Source: Seiridium cupressi
Lineage: Eukaryota; Ascomycota; Sordariomycetes; Amphisphaeriales; Sporocadaceae
Direction of reading: 5' to 3'
Assembly: GCA_036674765.1 (NCBI GenBank)
Contig: JARVKI010000056.1
Location: 220,430 to 284,429 of the forward strand
DNA: 64,000 nucleotides
Below are positions 47,746 through 58,600 of the stretch, piece after piece (position 1 is the first letter of the stretch; every line of letters begins with the position of its first letter). The notes beneath the pieces are model-generated. The model saw only the letters and a program-made list of their open reading frames with translations, had not been told where the DNA came from and ran no database searches. The translations under genes were made by a program, and so were the position numbers.

Positions 47746-48738
47746 TGTTGAAACCCGAGTTAGAAGTAAACACGTAATTACGAACTCCCACATTAATGCC
47801 GGTCTATATATACAGTTTAACTATCTGATCCGCATACTGATGACCATGCCTGCCATCTTCAACGCAATCCCCTCTCCACGTTGACATGGTAACGCTTTCG
47901 ACCAGTCTCTGACTAAATACTGCCACTTCGTAGCTTACAATGTCACGACGGATACTTTAGCGGGACCTGTGACGAGGATCAAGTCAATGCCAAGGCAAAT
48001 TCTAGGCAGAAAGTTCGCGCATTCCTGCCCAGCTACAGGACGGTAAACTAGATGGTACTATCACATCCGTTACCTCCTTGTGAGCAAATTTTCAAGACTC
48101 TAATAGAGGTAGATAGGTATGGATATAAGGGCAGAAGGGCTGATTCTAAATTTTGTTGTCTGATTAACTCATACGTTCGTTTATTGTTACGACTGGGCTA
48201 GACTATTGAACGTCCTGGGATGCAGCTCATTTTTATTTTTAGAAGGAAGATGTCTACTCGTTGCGACCGTTTCGTTCGTAAAAGCATGTCTAGATAGATA
48301 CAACGAAGCCATTGGATACTATGTGTCTATGAAACTATGATATTTAGGGGGCTCTGAGTTCGTTCATTTATTGCTGACATGATCGAGCGGGCCACTCAGA
48401 TTTGCTGTACGAGAGAGTGACTGATGATTTCAATTTAAAGGTATCGCACATTGCCACAAATAGTCTTATAAAAGCCCAGTGCGAGGAGGGTGCACGAATT
48501 AACAGGGTGTATCGTGGTATGTTGCCTGGGGCTGGAACCCATTTATTTCGACCCGTATATGACCGTTTGCCTTATCCAATTGGGCTGAACCACGATGTAT
48601 ATACACTTAAGTGTACTCGGCGTCAAAGCCCCTCCAGTTACCATGCGATGCCCAGTCTTTACGGCCGCACCTCGTCCATGATATCAGAGAAGGCCAGCCC
48701 CGCTTGGAGAGGGTCTCAATTGAGCTGTCTATCAGATC
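47746..48738. other. Non-coding region with possible decayed sequence
   Basis: About 1 kb. One frame at 48402-48770 is open but shows no recognisable motif. It overlaps the 5' side of the truncated gene at 48739-49185 in another frame and may be its degraded upstream part. Confidence 0.35.
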
Positions 48739-49185
48739 ATGGTCGTCTCTGGGAATCCGGTCATCAGTAATCACTGCACAGTCTGCGACATGGCGCCAAC
48801 GCTCCTCAATCAAGTATACATCTCTACTCCGGGCCGTAGTTTGGGCGACAGTGCGCTTCAAGACAACGTCGCCACGCCCGTTAACACAACCGTGTTAATC
48901 GAGACATATGCTATAGATCTGCCATGGATTGCTGTTGGCATCGTCTCATGTCCTGTGCTCCTCGTCGGCGTGTTGAGCGTGACCTTTTGCCACATGGCAG
49001 CAGTTCCAGAGGTTCTCGGGTACGCATTGACGATTATACGGGATTCAAAGTACATCAATTTACCGTCTAATATTGGCGGAACGAATGGCCTAGATATAAA
49101 GAATATGATGAAGAAACAACTGGTGCGGTACGGCTTTTACAGACTTGACGCAGGGGGATCAAGTATTAGTCGGGGCGGGACTTGA
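48739..49185 (+). pseudogene. C-terminal remnant of a fungal membrane protein
   Basis: About 148 codons. A single membrane helix (LPWIAVGIVSCPVLLVGVLSV) is followed by PEVLGYALTIIRDSKYINLP and GGTNGLDIKNMMKKQLVRYG. This order, a helix, then a PEVLGY-type block, then an LDG-like block, is what I recall from the extreme C-terminus of large fungal-specific multi-pass proteins of unknown function. The hundreds of residues that should precede it are absent, so this is read as a relic rather than a small gene. Confidence 0.5.
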
Positions 49186-49372
49186 GGAGGACACAGCGCG
49201 AATCAAAGACAACGCACGTATTGTTCAGGATAAGCAAGGAAATTAATAGTTATGTGAAAGACAGTCTTTACTCATCTCGGGAATGGTAGCGGGTATTAAA
49301 TCCGATGACTAGGGATATATTCCATTCATAAGAACTCATGACTACCTCGTCCTGTATCCATTACCAAACTAT

Positions 49373-50959
49373 TTAATCGCCCCCAACAAAGTCTGTCAGA
49401 GCAGAAAAATATGTGTCCTTAGTTTCGACCCGACCACCAGTCTCTCCCGAAATGTTCATCATCGTATAACCAAGATAATGAGCGGTTCCGTTGGGGATGA
49501 TGACTGAGTGAGCTGGAATGCTGTTATTTCGGAGGAACGCTAGGCCGAGGTGGAGCTTGCCAGAATCGCCATACTTTGCATTGCCGTCGCCAATCATGAC
49601 AACAACTTTCCTGCTGGTGGTATCCAGAGCAAATATACGCTGTGCCTCAGAAAGGCAATATGCGTAGTCTTCGGTATTAGGGGTTCCGGTATTGTCCATC
49701 CAAGACAGCGTCCTCTCAGACACAGGCTCTGCATTGTGGGTGCGATTGTATCTGTCGCCGTGAATGATGACAGCGATCTTGGCATCACTGCACTTGGCCT
49801 TGAGATACAGGATAATGTCTCTGTATACCTGCTTGACTTGATACAGAACTGATTCTAGGCTTCCGCTAGCGTCGACACAAACCACGACAAGTCGTTCGAT
49901 AGGTCTGGTAGATTCCTTCAGCGCAATGCATTGGGTCTCAAGTTGTTGTGCTATGATCCATGCACTATCACGCTCCGCGACGAGAGACTTCTCGCGTTGC
50001 TCTACGGCTTTCTTGTTGTCCTGAATAGTCTTGATCTCACGTGTTTTGGCGTCGATGGAGAACTGCATCGCTTCCGTACGCTTAGCAAATGATTGCTCTA
50101 GTTGCTCCTTATCGTGGCGGGTTTGCTCCAGCTCGGCAACCGCTTTGTCGCATTTCGAATCGAGCGCAGTGATTTTCCTTTTGTATTGCACCTCACGATC
50201 CTGGACTGTCTTGTCTATCTCTTCCAAAAGGTCGTGCTCTTCTTTCAGGTCATTGTATTCTCGCTTGAGGCCAATGTACTGCGTGTTCATGCGCTTAATA
50301 TCTGCTTCTGCTCTTCGAAGTTTCTCATCATGGTCCCGTTTGAGTCTTGCTCGGGCCGTGTCTCTCACTTTTTCAACATCTGTCTTTGCCTGAAGATCTC
50401 GGTTGAGAGTTTCAATAGTCTTCTCATATTCCTTAGACTTTTTGTCAAGTTGAGCTTTCGTGGCAGCTTCTGACTCTCTCGTCTTCTTCAATTCGTCTTG
50501 CAGAGAGGCAATCTGATTTTGAAGTTGAGCTTCAGCAGCCTTGCTAGTTGCCTTCAGAGCCTGGAGCTCTTCTTCGAGCTCGGCAATTCTCTTCCGTAGT
50601 TCATCACATGTTTGGCGTTCGGTTGTAAGTTGGTCGGCAAGCTCGAGAACTTTCATGTCCAAAGCTCGCGACTTGCGAGATGTACGGTCTGTTTTGGATG
50701 TTTGTTTGCGTCTTGATGTTGTTGAGGCAATTTCTGGTGCTGGACTGGCCTCTAGCTTAACTTCCTCTTCAGGAGCTAATTCCATCTCTGGTTGAGTTTC
50801 AAGCTGCATTTCCACCTCTGGAGCACTTGAGGTTGCCACCTCCGGAGCACTTGAGGTTACCACTTCTGGAGCATTTGAAGTTGTAATCTCAACACTAGGT
50901 TTTTCTGCCGCCTGTATTTGGGGCTGTGCAGCAATCTGTGGTCTACGTGGGCGTGCCAT
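49373..50959 (-). CDS. Coiled-coil protein with C-terminal von Willebrand factor A domain
   Basis: A single exon. The preferred start at 50959 (MARPRRPQIAAQ) gives 528 aa; an in-frame ATG at 51091 would add 44 residues of non-repetitive sequence. After the start comes a Pro/Glu/Ala-rich linker with three near-copies of SSAPEVATS, then a basic patch (SRRKQTSKTDRTSRKSR). A long coiled coil of about 250 residues (Lys/Glu/Leu heptads) follows. The C-terminal 166 residues form a vWA-like fold: VVVCVDASGSLES supplies the MIDAS DxSxS (Asp about 363 in the short form). The strands KIAVIIHGD and KVVVMIGDG follow, and NISGETGGR is near the end. No signal peptide is present, so it acts in the cytosol or nucleus. 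It is divergent from an AAA+ ATPase gene, about 620 bp away. Confidence 0.82.
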   Translation of the reverse strand: MARPRRPQIAAQPQIQAAEKPSVEITTSNAPEVVTSSAPEVATSSAPEVEMQLETQPEMELAPEEEVKLEASPAPEIASTTSRRKQTSKTDRTSRKSRALDMKVLELADQLTTERQTCDELRKRIAELEEELQALKATSKAAEAQLQNQIASLQDELKKTRESEAATKAQLDKKSKEYEKTIETLNRDLQAKTDVEKVRDTARARLKRDHDEKLRRAEADIKRMNTQYIGLKREYNDLKEEHDLLEEIDKTVQDREVQYKRKITALDSKCDKAVAELEQTRHDKEQLEQSFAKRTEAMQFSIDAKTREIKTIQDNKKAVEQREKSLVAERDSAWIIAQQLETQCIALKESTRPIERLVVVCVDASGSLESVLYQVKQVYRDIILYLKAKCSDAKIAVIIHGDRYNRTHNAEPVSERTLSWMDNTGTPNTEDYAYCLSEAQRIFALDTTSRKVVVMIGDGNAKYGDSGKLHLGLAFLRNNSIPAHSVIIPNGTAHYLGYTMMNISGETGGRVETKDTYFSALTDFVGGD

Positions 50960-51575
50960 AATGAATTTTCGAATGTGACTGTGAATGCTACAACTGACTC
51001 TGATATCTGGTTTCCAAGCAGTGATGATCCAAGGGGGTAGGTCATCTACATATAGTTCTGACCAAAATGGCGTTGGCATTAATTCTTCCATTGATATGCG
51101 TGGATAGAACTGTCAACATCCCACTGGTGCTTTCTTTAATCGGTAGTTTCAGGAAGAAGGCTGTCTGGCAAGAACACTGGGGTGTCGACCAGAACAATCC
51201 TGGGATCGGTAGATAGGGTGCTTTGCTCAATGTCTCATCATCAAACATTCTAGAGCAGATTTCATACGGTCAAAATGGTTCATTGGTCCAAGTTCTCAAG
51301 ATGTCTTACTCAGTTACCTCGTCGAGACAAAGGCAGAGCAATCAAGAAGGACATCGTATCATGCAGAACTAATGTATGTTTACGAAATCATAATCAATGT
51401 AGTCGTTTGGGTGGAAAGACTTCGTCCATAATGGGAGTTCCTCTCTTATCCGCAGATTTCGATCACTCCAGTCGAAATCTCAATGCCTGAGTTCAAATAG
51501 ACGCGCTCCCAACCCTCAGGAACTCATCATTCAGCAGTCAACCAGTCCAAGTCTTGCAAACACCACAGAATCACC
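50960..51575. promoter_or_regulatory. Shared promoter of the vWA and AAA+ genes
   Basis: A 616-bp gap between two divergent start codons. If the longer vWA start is used, it shrinks to 484 bp. No separate gene was seen. The arrangement would permit joint regulation. Confidence 0.45.
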
Positions 51576-53711
51576 ATGTCAGAACCCACGCCAGCTCAAG
51601 TACAGCAAGTCATAGCAGCATGCCCCAAATGCCCCAGGCAGAGGGCTACCAACCTTCTCAAAGTAAGTTCATGTTCTCCTACCCAGGAACAAATCTGCCT
51701 AGCAACTACAATTGGAGGCAAAGCAACGGAGTTAACTGGTAAACCCTCGGCAGATGTGCGGTAATGATCCACAAAAAGCGATCGAGAAATACAAGGCGTT
51801 GGAGGGCGTGATCAGCATAGATGAACAACATGACTCAAGTAGCAGTGGCTCAACCGCGACAGCTGAACCTCAGGACGATTCCAAGGATAGCGCTTCAACC
51901 CAGATTGAAGAGATGATTCCAATCGAGCCTGGGCTCCCCTGGTCCCCGTTACCCCGACTACCTGATCCTGGAGAGCTGATCAACGGCGGAGCTGATGGAT
52001 CTGGTGTGTTCGAGCTTTACGAACTCATTGGAGCCATCCAAGCTGGTGCGGACCCCGATAGAGTTCGAAACTACCTCGGTCATTATGACGAGGCGACTTT
52101 GCAGGATAGTCTCAACGCCAAGATTCACGGTTATCCAGCAATCTTCTACATTGCAGAGACACGCAGCGATGAGATGATCCGCCATTGGGTCAAGTTCGGC
52201 GGAGATCTCAACGGCGCCTCGGATGACGGACTGCCCCTGCTTGCCTTCATCATTCTGCAAGGTTCGAGGACATTGCTGAAGGCTACTCAGACTGTCACTG
52301 CACTTCTCAAATATGGCGCATCCCCTGAAGTCATTCCCGCAGCCTTCTATAAGTCGTATGGTACCGAACTGCCTGAAGCGGGACCTCAAGATGCGCATCT
52401 GCACGATATTGATGACGAAAACAAAGCCTGGTGTACACCTGAGTTTCGAGCGCAATTGGCCCGATCTTTAAACTTGACACAGCGTTATTACATGTATAGA
52501 GCGGCTCAGACTACTAATCATCGCGGTCGTGAGAGGATCCTGCTCCAACGACAGAATGCAGAAGACATTCTCAGCATCCACCAGACCATCATTGGTCAGT
52601 CCATTGCCTCAAGGTGGCTCACAGGCAAGCTTCTCACGTATGTAGACTCTATGATATAGGAGTTAACTCGCTGCTTACCAGATAACAGATACTTGGCTAT
52701 GCAAATCGCCAAACCCCTAGTTCTCGTGTTCGCGGGACCTAGTGGTCATGGTAAGACGAGGCTCTGCAATAGTTTCAATGATCTTCTATCGGTAAGAATG
52801 CACCAGGTCGATTGCGCAGCCTTCAGCAGAGTAGTGGAACTCTTCGGTCCTCGCAAGGGATATGAAGGTGCTGCCAATGGCTCAGCTTTGAACAACTTCT
52901 TGGCCCGCGAATCAGGCCAGAGGAGCATTGTGTTCATGGATGAGTTTGAGAGGACAAGCAAGGAAATCTACGATACGCTATTGGTGCCACTTCAAGAAGG
53001 TTAGCTCCCGATCAGTCTACTTCGTATGGTTTATATCTTGCTAATTGGGAAACAACCATAGGGCATTATGAGGACCGCCGCGACCTCAAACACGTAGATT
53101 GTAGAAAGACCATCTGGATCATGGCCACAAATGCGATGGATGATACGATCCATGCATTCTGTAAAGACAATGCAGCCATCATCCACTCTGAGGACCACGT
53201 AACTCAAGACAAACTGGTGAAAAAGCTAGGCAGAGAGCTTCGCACCGAGTTCGCCGGTCTTTTTGGAGCGCCGTTGGCAAGGCGCGTGACGGAAATCATT
53301 CCGTTCATGACATTTTCCCTGTATGAACAAATTGTGGTTGCACACTCGGACTTTATGGAGAAAGAGGCCAAATTCGCAAAGCCGGTCCGTCTGTCTGCAA
53401 ACAAGGAGGAGGACAATTACGTCGGCAATGTCAAGATCGACGTGAGTCACGATGCGACTGTTTTCTCCACTATCGCGCAAGAGAACTATCGACCGGAAGC
53501 AGGAGCCTCTAGCATCTTTGACGGTATCAGCTCGACCATATGCGAGCCTCTCGTCGCCCAGTATCTCAAGGATGGCGATGGCTTTGATGAGAACCAGCCA
53601 ACAACACACTTTGTGGTCGACATTGATGTCGACAAAGAAGTGGAGGTCAGACTCATACCGCAGGTCGAGCTGAAGGAGGAGGAGCAAGAGGAGGAAGTGT
53701 TGGAAGAGTAA
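51576..53711 (+). CDS. AAA+ ATPase with N-terminal UBA-like and ankyrin-like regions
   Basis: Four exons (51576-51662, 51754-52637, 52689-52999, 53062-53711) join in frame to 643 aa. The first 45 residues look like a UBA-type helical bundle (VQQVIAACPKCPRQRATNLLK joined to MCGNDPQKAIEKYKAL). An acidic linker leads to ankyrin-like helices (about 110-240; LINGGADGSG, FGGDLNGASDDGLPLLAF, LLKYGASPE). The ATPase core begins at HQTIIGQSIASRWLTGKL. Walker A is AGPSGHGKTRL (about 339-349), Walker B is SIVFMDEFER (Asp408-Glu409), and sensor-1-like WIMATNAMDD follows. Together these resemble the ClpB/AAA_2 clade. The C-terminus ends in a Glu-rich tail. The neighbouring divergent vWA gene suggests an ATPase/vWA partnership of the MoxR-vWA kind, though this ATPase is not MoxR itself. 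Confidence 0.83.
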
Positions 53712-54128
53712 TGAGCAAGTTACCAGAACCTCTCTAAGTTGGTGTTGGTAGTAGCACCCGCAAGTGGACGGGGCTGGGGAAGACGTAGCTGGCATACAGA
53801 AGAACAGACAATTCAGGTGCCCATTAATAGAGTGAATGGTGTCAATGGATCCATAAAACCCTAAATCCCTCTTCACTGAAATAAAAAATAAAAAAAAATA
53901 AAAAAAACCCCCATAAAGAGAAGGTAATTGAAACAAGCCGCATATACTTAGCGCCCACTCAAATGTAGCCATATGTACCACAAGCGCCACCATTTGCCCC
54001 GCCAGAGTTGTCCTCAACACCATACTCAATCAACGTCGGTTCTTTCTCTCGACATCCCAGTCCCGTCACAAAACACTCAATTTTCTCACCAGACACTCAA
54101 CTACAGAGACGCTGAACCATCCAAACCC
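53712..54128. other. Intergenic region with A-rich tract
   Basis: About 415 bp between two same-strand genes. It contains an A-rich low-complexity tract at about 53879-53906 followed by CCCCC. It should hold the AAA+ gene terminator and the 2EXR gene promoter. Confidence 0.45.
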
Positions 54129-55325
54129 ATGGATCACCAATCTCCCTCATTCTCCCTCTTCGCGGACCTCCCCACCGAGCTCCGCCTCAAGATATGGCGG
54201 TTCGCCCTGTGCCGGCGCACCGTGCCCGTCCGGCTCAAGCTGGACATGGACGCCTGGAACTGGGCCTCGGACAGCGACTGGTGGCATGGACTGCGCCTGA
54301 AGGCCGTCCGCCAGCTGAACCCCATGCCCTCGGCGTGCCTGGCGTGCGGGGAATCCTACCGCGAGCTCAGGCCGCTGTATGCGCACTTCTCCATAGAGGA
54401 CTCGATCTGGAGGCGATGTATCTCGCAGCTCTTTCGAACGCGGTTTGCCGGCATGGTTTGGGATACCGTTGATGGGGAAGAAGAGGACGAAGAGCGACGA
54501 ATCTCCCCCGTCCCACAGCCCGTGTTCCGCGACGCGCCGCGGCTCAATCCCGCCGTCGACGTCTTCCACTGGCCGCACTTCCGCCCGGGGATTGGCCGCG
54601 AGTCGCTGCCGCTGTTTGTTGCCGCCTGCCTATCAGCGCGCCACGTCAGCCTCGAGATCGAAGACAGATCTCTGATCACCGTCTTCCAGACCCTGACCAT
54701 GGCCGTCCTGGACTCGCGGGGCCCGCTCAAAACGCTGAGCATCAAAGCGCGCAACTCGCCGAACCTAGGCGAGCAATTGTACTACAGCGACGGGCCTTTG
54801 CCGGCGGTTAGCAGGGACGAGCTGTGGGTCAGAGCTCCGGAGTTGCGGCTAGCGCCGGTGCCGAGAGGAAAAGTAAGGGTTCTGAAATTAGATGGTGAGG
54901 AGGCACTCCTACCTCTCATACTTAAGCAGCATGGCGCCTGTCTGCTTCCCTGGGTCCGAGGCTGCTGGGCGGCGGCGAACTTTCCCAGAGAGGTCGCAGA
55001 GGGCCGCAGAATCTGGACCGACAAGAATGATGCCGTCACTTCAAAGGGTGAGACCGAGTATGCTGTATTCATGGTCATCGCGTCGGACGATGTCAGCGCA
55101 CCCATCGCGGGTGCAGAGTTACGCAAGGAGAGTATCCGACATCAGCTACACGCCATAGAGCACCTATCGAGGGTGCATCGCAATCCGAACGAAAATCTGA
55201 CATTGTCTTTTGAACCTTGGATTAAGAACGGTAACGTATCAGAATCAGCCAGGCCGTGGGATCCAGCGGTTGATTGGCTACACTTCCACGGATTCTGCTC
55301 GCCAGACTATGGACTGCCAGGCTAG
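54129..55325 (+). CDS. 2EXR-domain protein
   Basis: A single exon encoding 398 aa from ATG 54129. An upstream in-frame ATG at 53973 would add 52 polar residues with no similarity. The opening block SFSLFADLPTELRLKIWRFAL is the hallmark of the fungal 2EXR family, a short F-box-like motif at the N-terminus; molecular function is unknown. The remainder is a mixed alpha/beta region with an acidic insertion (DGEEEDEERR) and no catalytic motif. GC content is clearly higher in the first 700 bases than in the flanks, as is common for intronless fungal genes of this family. No link with the neighbours is apparent. Confidence 0.85.
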   Translation: MDHQSPSFSLFADLPTELRLKIWRFALCRRTVPVRLKLDMDAWNWASDSDWWHGLRLKAVRQLNPMPSACLACGESYRELRPLYAHFSIEDSIWRRCISQLFRTRFAGMVWDTVDGEEEDEERRISPVPQPVFRDAPRLNPAVDVFHWPHFRPGIGRESLPLFVAACLSARHVSLEIEDRSLITVFQTLTMAVLDSRGPLKTLSIKARNSPNLGEQLYYSDGPLPAVSRDELWVRAPELRLAPVPRGKVRVLKLDGEEALLPLILKQHGACLLPWVRGCWAAANFPREVAEGRRIWTDKNDAVTSKGETEYAVFMVIASDDVSAPIAGAELRKESIRHQLHAIEHLSRVHRNPNENLTLSFEPWIKNGNVSESARPWDPAVDWLHFHGFCSPDYGLPG

Positions 55326-55654
55326 TAGGTATGTTCAGGCAAATCAAATTCATGAGTATAGAGGCAGTTTGACCACGGTCAAGCAAGAGACATCAAGTAG
55401 CAGAAGTGAACAAATAAAATTTCCGTACGAAGTCCTTCATCTCGAACAAAAATACAAACTCGTTCGTTAGTTGCATGACAAAACAATTGAGGCATTTTCC
55501 AGCCGGGTATGTGCACATGTGTCTACGCTGCGAAAAGAAAAAAAAAAGGAAACCGCAAACAGTTCACCAACCATGCTTGCGATATTCTATGCTCCCATAA
55601 CATCCCTGGGTCCAACCCCGCCTGACCAGCCAGCACTTGGTGTCAAGCTTGTCC
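55326..55654. other. Convergent 3' intergenic region
   Basis: About 330 bp between the 3' ends of the 2EXR gene and the chromodomain gene, which run towards each other. It includes an A-rich run near 55535. No gene was seen. Confidence 0.45.
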
Positions 55655-58600
55655 TCAATCTCTCAAATGTGCATATCGCCCATTGCCCTGCTGCTGTCCA
55701 GCAAACAAACTTCCAATGCCAGGCATGATAGTTCCACCGACATCGAATGAAGGGCTAGTGCCTCGACTGCCAGCACCGCTAGCCGCTTCGGGGGCAGCCC
55801 TCCTCACGGTTCGCGGGCTGGAGACACCCAGACGAGGACTACGCGGAACACTACTCTGGCGCGTCTCTCGGCGGCCGTTCTTGAGGACAGCAAGCTGCTC
55901 CCTCGCGCGGTTGAGCTCGTTCTCACGGTCCTTGACGATGGTCCTTTGCTCTTCAAGTAGCCGCACGAGTTCACCGACCTCGTTGCGCTGCTGTGTCTGG
56001 TTGATCAGGACGATATTGTCATCGGCCTTGCGAGCCAGGTCGACAATCTGCTGCTGTAGGGCGTCGTTCTCCTTCCTAAGCTCGAATGCACGATGCGACG
56101 CGTTCTGGTACTCATTAGAGGCAAATTCGCGATCCCTTTGTGCGGAGGCGGCCTTCTTCTCGAAAGCAGATACCTTGACCCGCGCCTCTTCGACCTCTTT
56201 TTCTATACGGGTCATCTTTGCCAGGTCGGGATTGTCTCCGCTCAGCAAAGATTCTTGTGCCTCGGCCAATTTCTGCTTCAGTTCACCATTTGTCTGGCTT
56301 GCAGTCGACAACTCCTTCTTCGTTAGCTGTAGCTGGGCACTCATTTCCCTTTGATTTTCGAGTGCGGTATCGCGCTCCTTTTGGAAAATACCGCGGTCCC
56401 TGAGCGCGGCCATATACCGAGGCTGAATCCTTTTCATTGATGTGGTCCAGCTGTCAACTTCCCGTTTTGTGCGATCCGCAAGTTCACGGAACTGGTCGCG
56501 TTCAGACCGAGTCTTCTCTAACTCCGCCTCCAGTTTTGCCATCTGCTCAAATTAGCTGTATGAAATGCGAGGCTGGATATTAAGTACCAACCTTGGCCGC
56601 CAATGCTTCTGCCTTGGCCACAGATATCTGGATAACGGCGGTAGCCTCGGTGGCCGCCACGTCGTCTCCAAGGAAGACCTTGATAGAGTCAGAAATATGT
56701 GGCGAGGCAATCGTGCTGGTCGTGACTATCTCAGGTTGAGCCATCTTGGGACGTTTGGCTTCACTTTCTCTCTCGTCCAACTCGCCCTGCTTTCTATGTT
56801 AGCACTAGTACTGATGGAGGTGTGCGGGTATCACTGCTTACAAGCGAGCGTTTTCTATTACTGGTCACTTCCATCGATCCACTTGGCCATACACTTGACT
56901 GCAGTGCTTCGACTTGTGAGCTTGTAACAATGTGCTCAAAGATTGGCCTTGGAGGTTCTTGGTGGTTCCAGTAGAAATCGTCATCATCGGGGTCATTGGT
57001 ATAGTCGGCAAAGAGCTCCGCAGCTTGTTGGGCCTCTACATGACCAGAATCTGGCGAGAGCATTTCGGGTACTGACGCGCACAAGGCGAGCAGGAGGTGG
57101 TTTTTACGGCTAAGCGGCTCGATCTTGTCGGATATGCGCATATTGATATGCTGTATACTGGTGGTTGTAACCAAGACCAAGGTGAGTGGAGGGTTCTCTT
57201 TGGTTCTGGGGGGCATAAGATCCTGTCGGTAAGTGTGGTCGAAAGCAATCACCACGTCGTATTCTGGCTGCAGCGCATATGGTTGATCAGAAGTAGGGTA
57301 AACGGTCACAACAACATCAGAACGGACCCATGAAGTTCCCGATGACGTGGCATCGCTGCTGCCAACAATCGTGACAAATTCGCCCTGCAATTGGCATTGT
57401 TCGAATCCAGCCGTCTGGCACAAGTTGTTCAGGAGGTCGATAAGAGGACCAGGACGGACGAGTACAAGAATCGACTTGTCGGGAGGAGTCTCTCTGTTGA
57501 AGAGCTGCTCCAGAAATCGACCTAGGAAGGAGAACTTGCTGTTGGTACTCCTGATGTACTTGGTAATCTTGGCAGGAGGCATCTTCTGAACCGCATCTAG
57601 AGAAGGCGGTATATCACACACATCCAGAAGCCTGTTGAACATTCGATCAACCTTGGCAACTAATGCCGGCTCCGGAGTCCGAAAAGGAGGATCAGTAAAT
57701 GCAGCATTGTAAGCTACCAGATCATCGTTGGTCTCCTTAATGATCTCGACATACTGGGGCCTAATGTTGCTGGCTAGGGGGAGGGTGACAATGAACTCGT
57801 TGGGCTCCGACTCGATATATGGAAGGATGTTTGGTTCAGGGGCTTCCGGAACGTCTTCAACGATCGGGGCAGCGTCTGTACTGTCCAGCTGGTCACTGTG
57901 GGGCTGGCCATCATCAGTAGGAATCGAGGTGCTTCCATCGTCCTCGTTCTCTGGCTCGATAATGTCGTTCTCAATGGATAAGGTCAAAGCCGAAGGATCC
58001 AACGTTGCAGGCTGTCCATCCGAGATCGGATCATAACTCGTCGGGATGGTAGTGCTCTCAAAGATCGGACGAAGTACCGGTGCGCTGTCGTTGGTTTTGC
58101 TCTCAAAGACGGGATGGGACTCTTCCAGTAGGTCCATCTCCACAGAAGGCACGAGCAGAGCGGGCGAGATGGAAAGAGGCTCCGCAGGCTCAGTCGGTGC
58201 TTCAGGCGCATGGTCGACTACACCCAGGCCATTTGCAGAGATCTGCTCGGTTGCAGGTATTGGCGGCGCATCGACAGACGTTAGGCCGAAATTGCGCTCC
58301 CGGATTTGACGCAATCTCTCCTTCATCGACAATGGCTGCTCACTACCCCGAGCTGCACCCTCCATCATGTTCCTGGGTGCTGCAGGTCGGTAACTATGCC
58401 TTGCGACAGAACGATCAGATAATTGTGAACCAAGTGTGAATTCTCGGGAGGATAGAGAGGATCGTATCTTGAATCAGCCGTTCTGTCTTTAGGAGCTGTG
58501 TGCTCGTCGGACGACTTGTCCGCACCTTGGTGAATGAATGAATGAAAGGGTTCTGGCGGAGTGCCCACACCGTGGATTGGAGGGGTAGACAAGGAGATCC

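Noticed and set aside
53226..54029. 267-codon open frame opposite the last exon of the AAA+ gene
   Set aside because: It overlaps a well-supported coding exon on the other strand and shows only mirror-image low complexity.
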